A DNA stretch of 5,206 bases. Origin: Rhodospirillales bacterium Alpha_05. Its GTDB lineage: Bacteria > Pseudomonadota > Alphaproteobacteria > Rhodospirillales > Rhodospirillaceae. Positions 1 to 3,977 of this stretch are shown here, in pieces. The DNA lies in contig LUYR01000145.1 of the NCBI GenBank assembly GCA_001603335.1, positions 1 to 5,206 on the forward strand. Direction: 5' to 3'. The notes below the pieces were generated by a model. That model searched no databases. It was not told the origin of the DNA and saw only the letters and a program-made list of their open reading frames with translations. Numbering within the stretch: the stretch's first letter is position 1; each line of letters starts with the position of its first letter. Position numbers and translations under genes: made by a program.

Positions 1-21
1 AAACCAGAATTTATGGGAGGT

Positions 22-64
22 CCGGAGGGACCGAGTCCCTCCGGCGGGTGCGGGCGGAGCCCGC
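22..64 (-). terminator. Tandem hairpins downstream of the dehydrogenase gene
   Basis: Two perfect inverted repeats lie immediately beyond the dehydrogenase stop codon. CCGGAGGGAC (22-31) pairs with GTCCCTCCGG (35-44) around a 3-nt loop, and GCGGGC (50-55) pairs with GCCCGC (59-64) around a 3-nt loop. The gene is read leftwards, so its transcript meets the 6-bp hairpin first and then the 10-bp one. Neither is followed by a clear T-run on the minus strand, so this may be a non-canonical terminator or a 3'-end-stabilising structure rather than a classic intrinsic terminator. Because the repeats are symmetrical, they could also act on a convergent gene to the left of the window, of which nothing recognisable is visible in bases 1-21. 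Confidence 0.55.
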
Positions 65-69
65 GTCCT

Positions 70-1200
70 TTACAGCGCCGCCGCGTAGATCCCGACGATG
101 TCGCCGACGCCGAGGTCGCGCGGGTTGTTGTCGAGGAGGCGGCGGATCGCGTGGGCTTCGGCGGCCATGGTGGCGAGGTCGGGTTCGGCGACGCCGAAGT
201 CGCGGAGGCGCATGGTGCAGGAGAGGGCGCTGCACCAGTCGTGCGTGCTCGCCAGCACCGCGAGCGGATCGGCGGCGGCGGGGAGGCCGAGGGCCTGGAG
301 GATCGCGGCGGTGCGGTCGGGCACGGTGGGGGTGTTGAAGCCGAGGACGTGGGGGAAGATCGCCGCGTTGGCCGCGCCGTGGGGCACGTGGAAGCGGGTG
401 CCGAGGGGGTAGGCGAGGGCGTGGCCGCCGGCGGTATTGACCGGGCCGAGGCAATAGCCGCCGTAGAGCGAGCCGAGGGCCATGCCCGCGCGGGCCTCGA
501 TGTCCTGGCCGTCGGCGATGGCGCGGGGGAGCCACTTGCCGACGAGGCGGATGCCTTCGAGGGCGTAGACGTCGATGGCGGGATGGGCTTTTTTGTTGGT
601 GAAGGCTTCGACGCAGTGGGTGAGGGCGTCGACGCCGGTGGCGGCGGTGATCGCCGCGGGCATCGAGAGGGTGAGCGCCGGGTCGATCACCGCGAGGTCG
701 GCGAGCATGTGGTCGCTCTGCACCGCGAGCTTGGCGAAGGTTACCGGATCGGTGACGAGGGCGCGGGTTCCGGCTTCCGATCCGGTTCCGGCGGTGGTCG
801 GCACCTGGATCAGGCGCGCACGCTTTGCGCGCACGCGCTCCACGCCGACGACATCGGCGAGGGCCTGGCCGCTGCCGGGGAGGACGGCGGCGAGCTTGGC
901 AAGATCCATGGCGCTGCCACCGCCGAATCCGACGACGACTTGCGCGTCGGCGTCAACGGCGACGCGGGTGACCGCGGCGAGGTCGCTGGTGTCCGGTTCC
1001 GCCTTGATGTCGGCGTAGACCGAGACGTCGCCCGCAATTTCGAGCAGCGGCACGCGCGCGGCGTTGAAGGCGTCGGCGATGACGAGGGTGCGGGTGAAGC
1101 CCGAGGCGCGGATCCAACGGCCGACTTCGGCGACGGTGCCGGGGCCGAAGGCGATGCGTCCGGGGCGGACGAGCACGATGGGCGTTGTCAGGTCGGGCAT
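70..1200 (-). CDS. Iron-containing (group III) alcohol dehydrogenase
   Basis: 376-aa cytoplasmic NAD(P)-dependent dehydrogenase of the Fe-ADH family, expected to interconvert an alcohol or hydroxy acid and the matching aldehyde or keto compound. The N-terminal Rossmann-like part carries GGGSAMD at residues 93-99 (dinucleotide binding) and PTTAGTGSEA at 134-143. The C-terminal helical domain keeps the four metal ligands of the family: D191 and H195 (in GVDALTHCVEA), H260 (in GGHALAYPLG) and H274 (in HVPHG). The D-x3-H and H-x13-H spacings match FucO-type enzymes, and the length is normal. I chose the ATG at 1200 because GGAG lies 8 nt upstream and the protein then begins directly at the family's usual N-terminal strand. 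An in-frame ATG at 1269 would add 23 unrelated residues and lies upstream of the expected transcription start. The gene is divergent from the GntR-type regulator. Its metal ligands argue against the related maleylacetate reductases. The substrate is unknown; its linkage to a TTT transporter suggests a hydroxylated organic acid (inference). Confidence 0.95.
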   Translation of the reverse strand: MPDLTTPIVLVRPGRIAFGPGTVAEVGRWIRASGFTRTLVIADAFNAARVPLLEIAGDVSVYADIKAEPDTSDLAAVTRVAVDADAQVVVGFGGGSAMDLAKLAAVLPGSGQALADVVGVERVRAKRARLIQVPTTAGTGSEAGTRALVTDPVTFAKLAVQSDHMLADLAVIDPALTLSMPAAITAATGVDALTHCVEAFTNKKAHPAIDVYALEGIRLVGKWLPRAIADGQDIEARAGMALGSLYGGYCLGPVNTAGGHALAYPLGTRFHVPHGAANAAIFPHVLGFNTPTVPDRTAAILQALGLPAAADPLAVLASTHDWCSALSCTMRLRDFGVAEPDLATMAAEAHAIRRLLDNNPRDLGVGDIVGIYAAAL

Positions 1201-1208
1201 CCATCGGG

Positions 1209-1212
1209 CTCC
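1209..1212 (-). promoter_or_regulatory. Ribosome binding site of the dehydrogenase
   Basis: On the minus strand GGAG is followed by 8 nt and the ATG at 1200. It supports the downstream start over the in-frame ATG at 1269, which has no comparable purine-rich element. Confidence 0.6.
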
Positions 1213-1247
1213 GCGGCTGGGGGAAACGGGTGCGTTCTCGATCTCGG

Positions 1248-1285
1248 CATTGAGCCATGTGCCGCCCAAGTTGTCAATATGTTGT
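1248..1285 (-). promoter_or_regulatory. Dehydrogenase promoter with overlapping operator (shared module, copy 1)
   Basis: Read on the minus strand, this begins with ACAACATATTGACAA (1285-1271). It contains a perfect -35 hexamer TTGACA (1277-1272), a 17-bp spacer, and CTCAAT (1254-1249) as a weak -10. Transcription would start near 1242, leaving a leader of about 40 nt before the ATG at 1200. The same arrangement, with 31 of 38 positions identical, is found before tctB. Upstream of the core a second TGACAAC word (1288-1282) stands 12 bp from the TGACAAC at 1276-1270. Placing the conserved word over the -35 element is what a repressor operator would look like. The -10 match is poor, so the exact start is uncertain. 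Confidence 0.65.
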
Positions 1286-1384
1286 CATGTTGGGTGTTCC
1301 CGGTCGCCGGGTAGGGCCGCCGCAGCGAGTCGGGGCGCCCCGCCAGGGTGTTCGAGGCCGGGAAAACCGGCGGCGCGGCGGGGG
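1286..1384. other. GC-rich spacer of the divergent regulatory region
   Basis: No coding sequence is supported here. It holds several small palindromes: CCCGG-tcg-CCGGG at 1299-1311, a perfect 12-bp palindrome CGGGGCGCCCCG at 1331-1342, and GCCGG-gaaaa-CCGGC at 1357-1371. In DNA this GC-rich such short repeats are expected by chance fairly often, and none is placed like a known element. The stretch separates the dehydrogenase promoter from the regulator's own control sites. Confidence 0.4.
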
Positions 1385-1411
1385 CGAGTTGTGAGAAGGG
1401 TTTACAACTCG
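1385..1411. promoter_or_regulatory. Inverted-repeat operator upstream of the GntR-type regulator
   Basis: CGAGTTGT (1385-1392) and ACAACTCG (1404-1411) form a perfect 8+8 bp inverted repeat with an 11-nt spacer. The arms contain the same GTTGT/ACAAC pentamer as the shared module at the two other promoters. TTTACA (1401-1406), a near-match to a -35 hexamer, overlaps the right arm, just as TTGACA overlaps the conserved word at the dehydrogenase promoter. No convincing -10 is seen; TGATAT at 1427-1432 is the best candidate, but with a long spacer. This is probably the site of autoregulation by the adjacent regulator (inference). Confidence 0.55.
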
Positions 1412-1440
1412 GGCCAAAATCGGGCCTGATATGACCAGTA

Positions 1441-1452
1441 TGACAACTCGGG
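1441..1452 (+). promoter_or_regulatory. Additional operator half-site near the regulator start
   Basis: TGACAACTCGGG here repeats the last 10 bases (ACAACTCGGG) of the element at 1404-1413, 39 bp further downstream, and matches 11 of 12 bases of TGACAACTTGGG on the minus strand at 1276-1265 in the dehydrogenase promoter. It lies just before the ATG at 1461, which fits a non-coding role and favours that start. Confidence 0.45.
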
Positions 1453-1460
1453 TGGACCGC

Positions 1461-2237
1461 ATGGCCGAAGATTCCGCCTCCGCAACCGGCGACGCCGATG
1501 TCGCCTCGTCCGAGGCGCGTTCCGCCGCCGGGCGCGCGCCGCGCTCGCCGCTGGTGCGCAAGGTTTACCAGCGCCTGCTGACCCAGATCACCGCCGGCGA
1601 CTATCGCCAGAACCAGCGCCTTCCGGGCGAGCACGAGCTCGCCGCGCAGTTCCTCGTCTCCCGCCCGGTGGTGCGCGAGGCGCTCAGCTACTTGCGCGAG
1701 GAAGGCCTGATCTACTCCCGCCAGGGCGCGGGCAGCTTCGTCTCCGCGCGCGGGCGCGAGAGCGGCGTGCTGAGCTACGCGCCGGTGGAAACCATCGCGG
1801 ATATCCAGCGCTGCTACGACTTCCGCCTCACCATCGAGCCGGACTACGCCTATTACGCCGCGCTGCGCCGCAACGACGCGGCGCTCGAGTCGATCGCCGC
1901 CGCCCTCGACCTGCTGCGCGATGCGACCCAGGGGCACTACCACCGTGCCGACGCCGATTTCGCCTTCCACGTCGCGATCGCCGAGGCGTCGAACAACCAC
2001 TATTACCTGTCCTCGATGCTCGCCCTCAAAGACCAGATCGGCGTGGTGATGAAGTTCCACGGCGCCGCGTTGATCGGGCCGCAGCACCAGCTCGCCGGCG
2101 TCCTCGGCGAGCATGAGGAAATCTACGCCGCGATCGTCGCGCGCGACGGCGAGCGCGCCCGGACCCTGATGCGCAAGCACCTCGAGGGCTCCCGCGACCG
2201 GGTGTTCGAGGGCAAGGGCCTCGATCTCTCCCTCTGA
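1461..2237 (+). CDS. GntR-family transcriptional regulator, FCD (FadR-like) subfamily
   Basis: 258-aa DNA-binding regulator. A polar, Ala/Ser-rich N-terminal segment of about 28 residues precedes a winged helix-turn-helix (about 29-95). The recognition part is ELAAQFLVSRPVVREAL (59-75) and the wing is SRQGAGSFV (86-94). The FCD ligand-binding domain follows (about 110-250). It keeps the metal-site residues typical of the subfamily: D166 and H170 (D-x3-H in DADFAFH), H218 (in GEHEEIYAAI) and H240 (in MRKHLEG). Such a site usually binds a metal that helps hold a carboxylate effector, which suits control of an organic-acid uptake operon. Two in-frame ATGs upstream (1431, 1440) would add up to 10 residues. 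I prefer 1461 because GGTGGA lies 5 nt before it, while the others lack a ribosome site and overlap the operator repeats. It is divergent from the dehydrogenase and co-oriented with the transporter, and probably represses both plus itself. Confidence 0.95.
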   Translation: MAEDSASATGDADVASSEARSAAGRAPRSPLVRKVYQRLLTQITAGDYRQNQRLPGEHELAAQFLVSRPVVREALSYLREEGLIYSRQGAGSFVSARGRESGVLSYAPVETIADIQRCYDFRLTIEPDYAYYAALRRNDAALESIAAALDLLRDATQGHYHRADADFAFHVAIAEASNNHYYLSSMLALKDQIGVVMKFHGAALIGPQHQLAGVLGEHEEIYAAIVARDGERARTLMRKHLEGSRDRVFEGKGLDLSL

Positions 2238-2257
2238 AGGCGGCTACCCGAGCGAGG

Positions 2258-2278
2258 GGGAATCCCAGCGGGCTTCCC
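2258..2278 (+). terminator. Hairpin after the GntR-type regulator gene
   Basis: GGGAA (2258-2262) pairs with TTCCC (2274-2278). Inside, after a single t/c mismatch, CCC (2264-2266) pairs with GGG (2270-2272) around AGC. It starts 21 nt past the regulator stop codon and ends before the tctB promoter. There is no T-run after it, so it is at best a weak or factor-assisted terminator that would help separate the regulator from the transporter operon. Confidence 0.35.
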
Positions 2279-2309
2279 GTCCCCAGGCCTGTGGCCGACG
2301 CCGAAAATT

Positions 2310-2347
2310 ACAACATATTGACAAGTTGTCCGTCGCATGCGTCAATG
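2310..2347 (+). promoter_or_regulatory. tctBCA promoter with overlapping operator (shared module, copy 2)
   Basis: It starts with ACAACATATTGACAA (2310-2324), identical over 15 bp to the dehydrogenase promoter read on its own strand. It carries TTGACA (2318-2323), a 17-bp spacer and GTCAAT (2341-2346) as a weak -10. GACAA-G-TTGTC (2320-2330) is an 11-bp palindrome centred on G2325, of the kind FadR-like dimers bind, and ACAAC (2310-2314) faces GTTGT (2325-2329) across 10 nt. Transcription would begin near 2353, about 65 nt before the tctB ATG. Overlap of palindrome and -35 predicts repression by the regulator encoded just upstream. Confidence 0.7.
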
Positions 2348-2418
2348 AGCCTGCATTCGCCGCGGGCGACCCTAGCCCGCCCGGATGGATTGCCGCCAAC
2401 GCCTGCTTGAGAGGGCGC

Positions 2419-2856
2419 ATGACCCGGAACAGTGATTTTTGGTTGTCGTTCGTGGTGTTGGGACTCTGCGCCGTGGCGTCGTCCCTGACCCTCGGCGTTC
2501 CCACCGCCGGGACCGGCGGCACCGTCGGGCCGAGCTTTCTCCCCTGGCTGATGATCGGCGGGATGTCGCTGTTCGCGCTGCTGCTGCTTTGGCGCTCGCA
2601 GCGCCAGGCTCCCGCCGCGCAGGCGCCCTTCGGCGCGCGCCTGCTGGCGCAGCTCGGGGGTTTCCTGCTGCTGATGCTCGCCTATGCCTGGGCCTACGAG
2701 CCGATCGGCTATCTCGTGAGTTCGGTGGTGTTCTTCGTCGCCGCCCTGCTGCTGCTGGGCGAGCGTCGGCTTCTGCAACTTTTGCTGGTTTCGCCCGGCG
2801 TGGTGGGCGCAGTCTATCTGGTCTTTACCTACGTGTTGAAGGTCTACATGCCGTAA
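2419..2856 (+). CDS. tctB: Tripartite tricarboxylate transporter small membrane subunit, TctB family
   Basis: 145-aa inner-membrane protein, the small subunit that works with TctA in binding-protein-dependent, ion-driven organic acid uptake. Hydrophobic stretches lie at about 8-26, 39-58, 76-92, 97-114 and 119-140. The family is usually described with four membrane helices, so one of these may be re-entrant or interfacial. Family-like features are the VGPSFLPWLMIGGM segment (36-49) after the first helix, the short charged loop WRSQRQAP (58-65), and EPIGYLVSSVVFF (94-106) followed by GERR (114-117). The start is the ATG at 2419 with GAGAGGG just upstream. A TTG at 2326 in the same frame would add 31 polar residues and sits inside the operator, so I reject it. 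It is first in the operon, 53 nt before the receptor gene. The symbol is by family; the substrate need not be citrate. Confidence 0.9.
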   Translation: MTRNSDFWLSFVVLGLCAVASSLTLGVPTAGTGGTVGPSFLPWLMIGGMSLFALLLLWRSQRQAPAAQAPFGARLLAQLGGFLLLMLAYAWAYEPIGYLVSSVVFFVAALLLLGERRLLQLLLVSPGVVGAVYLVFTYVLKVYMP

Positions 2857-2870
2857 TCAAAAGCAATAAC

Positions 2871-2890
2871 CCCGTTGGCGCGCCACCGGG
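2871..2890 (+). repeat. Near-perfect 20-bp palindrome between tctB and tctC
   Basis: CCCGTTGGCG (2871-2880) is followed at once by CGCCACCGGG (2881-2890). The arms pair at all but one position (T2875 opposite C2886). In RNA it would form a tight hairpin ending 7 nt before the tctC ribosome binding site. It could protect the tctC message from 5' decay or act as a processing point, but has no T-run and is unlikely to terminate. Confidence 0.4.
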
Positions 2891-2897
2891 ACCGACA

Positions 2898-2903
2898 AGG
2901 AGG
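2898..2903 (+). promoter_or_regulatory. Strong ribosome binding site of tctC
   Basis: AGGAGG, a perfect Shine-Dalgarno core, lies 6 nt before the ATG at 2910. It is clearly the best ribosome site in the window and fixes the tctC start inside a much longer open frame. High translation suits a periplasmic receptor needed in excess over its membrane partners. Confidence 0.9.
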
Positions 2904-2909
2904 AATTCG

Positions 2910-3896
2910 ATGAAACGTTTCGCTTCTGGTATCGCCGCGGTGTGCCTCGCCGCATTCGGAGCGGCGGTTTCCGCCCCCGCCCAGGCCGCCGACTATCCGG
3001 CGCGCCCGGTGCAGATCATCGTTCCCTACAATGCCGGTGGCGGCACCGATCTCGCCGCGCGGGTGCTCGCCCAGACCCTGGAAAAATACCTCGGCGGCAC
3101 GGTGATCGTGCGCAACCAGCCGGGCGGTGGCGGCTCGATCGGCACCTCGGCGACGCTGCACGCCAAGCCCGACGGCTACACCCTCGGCACCGGCTCGCAG
3201 GGGCCGCTGGTGATGCTGCCGCAATACGGCGGCATCGACTATTCGATCAACGACGTCGACTTCCTTGCGCTGATGGGCCGCAACCTGATGGTGCTCGCCG
3301 CGGGCAAGGACGCGCCGTTCAAGGACGCCAAGGAATTCGTCGCCTACGCCAAGGCGCATCCGGGTGAGGTTACGGTCGGCAACTCCGGCGCGGGCGGCGC
3401 CAACCATGTCGCCACCGAGGGGCTCGCCATGGCCTCCGACCTCAAGCTCAAGAGCATGCCGTTCGGCGGCTCGGTCGCCGCGATCACCGCCACCCTCGGC
3501 GGCCACATCCAAACCGTGGTCGCGCATCCGCCGGAAATCGCCAACCACGTCAAGGCCGGCAATCTCAACGTGATCATGGTGATGGAAGACAACCGCATCG
3601 CCGAATTCCCCGACGCGCCGACCGCCAAGGAGATGGGCGTCGACTTCACCTGGGCCGCCTGGAAGGGCATCATCGCGCCCAAGGGCATCCCCGCCGACGT
3701 CCGCAAGAAGCTCACCGACGCCCTCGAGAAGACCTTCCACGACCCGGACTTCCTCAAGAAGATGAAGGACATGGGCGAGGACATCGACTATCGCCCGAGC
3801 GACGCCTACAAGGCGTTGGCGATGAAGGACTCCGCGGTCGCCGAGAAGGTCATCCGTGCGATCGGCATGTACAACATGAACGCCAACAAGAAGTAA
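2910..3896 (+). CDS. tctC: Periplasmic solute receptor of the TTT system, TctC/Bug family
   Basis: 328-aa extracytoplasmic binding protein that captures the substrate and delivers it to TctAB. A Sec signal peptide is clear: MKRF, hydrophobic core to about residue 20, and a likely cleavage site at AQA|ADYP (26/27). The mature protein shows both Bug-family ligand loops: RPVQIIVPYNAGGGTDLAAR (32-51, with the conserved Asp at 47) and NQPGGGGSIG (69-78), then KPDGYTLG (86-93). The C-terminal lobe has the usual aromatic/APKGIP segment (WAAWKGIIAPKGIPADV, 248-264). Length is typical. Bug receptors bind carboxylates, including amino acids, aromatic acids and di- or tricarboxylates, through these two loops with few sequence-readable specificity marks, so the ligand cannot be named. 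It lies between tctB and tctA, 53 nt after the former and 81 nt before the latter. Confidence 0.96.
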   Translation: MKRFASGIAAVCLAAFGAAVSAPAQAADYPARPVQIIVPYNAGGGTDLAARVLAQTLEKYLGGTVIVRNQPGGGGSIGTSATLHAKPDGYTLGTGSQGPLVMLPQYGGIDYSINDVDFLALMGRNLMVLAAGKDAPFKDAKEFVAYAKAHPGEVTVGNSGAGGANHVATEGLAMASDLKLKSMPFGGSVAAITATLGGHIQTVVAHPPEIANHVKAGNLNVIMVMEDNRIAEFPDAPTAKEMGVDFTWAAWKGIIAPKGIPADVRKKLTDALEKTFHDPDFLKKMKDMGEDIDYRPSDAYKALAMKDSAVAEKVIRAIGMYNMNANKK

Positions 3897-3908
3897 CACC
3901 CGGTTGGC

Positions 3909-3944
3909 CGGGATCGGCGCAAGGCCTCGCGCCCGCCGATCCCG
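3909..3944 (+). terminator. Strong hairpin between tctC and tctA (possible partial terminator / mRNA stabiliser)
   Basis: CGGGATCGGCG (3909-3919) pairs perfectly over 11 bp with CGCCGATCCCG (3934-3944) around a 14-nt loop that can pair further (GGC 3923-3925 with GCC 3931-3933). It begins 12 nt after the tctC stop. No T-run follows, so read-through into tctA is expected. Hairpins in this position after binding-protein genes commonly protect the upstream message from 3' exonucleases and lower expression of the membrane gene. That role is inferred here. Confidence 0.6.
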
Positions 3945-3965
3945 CTTCGTCGATCCGCCCGTGCC

Positions 3966-3969
3966 GGAG
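3966..3969 (+). promoter_or_regulatory. Ribosome binding site of tctA
   Basis: GGAG sits 8 nt before the ATG at 3978. It is weaker than the tctC site, consistent with lower production of the membrane subunit. Confidence 0.6.
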
Positions 3970-3977
3970 CCCTTTCC

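Noticed and set aside
814..836. Direct repeat of GCGCGCACGC (814-823 and 827-836)
   Set aside because: It encodes the Arg/Ala-rich loop RVRAKRAR inside the dehydrogenase, has a 13-bp period, and is explained by GC-rich codon use.
13..1314. A 433-codon open frame on the plus strand opposite the dehydrogenase
   Set aside because: It is Gly/Ala/Glu/Arg-rich with no recognisable domain, and it lies antisense to a gene with all family motifs. Long antisense frames are common in GC-rich DNA.
1188..2180. A 330-codon minus-strand open frame opposite the regulator
   Set aside because: It overlaps the regulator coding region and both operators, and it encodes low-complexity sequence with no family resemblance.
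2439..2909. N-terminal extension of the tctC frame through tctB
   Set aside because: The extension is Arg/Ala-rich shadow coding of tctB. The signal peptide and the perfect ribosome site place the true start at 2910.
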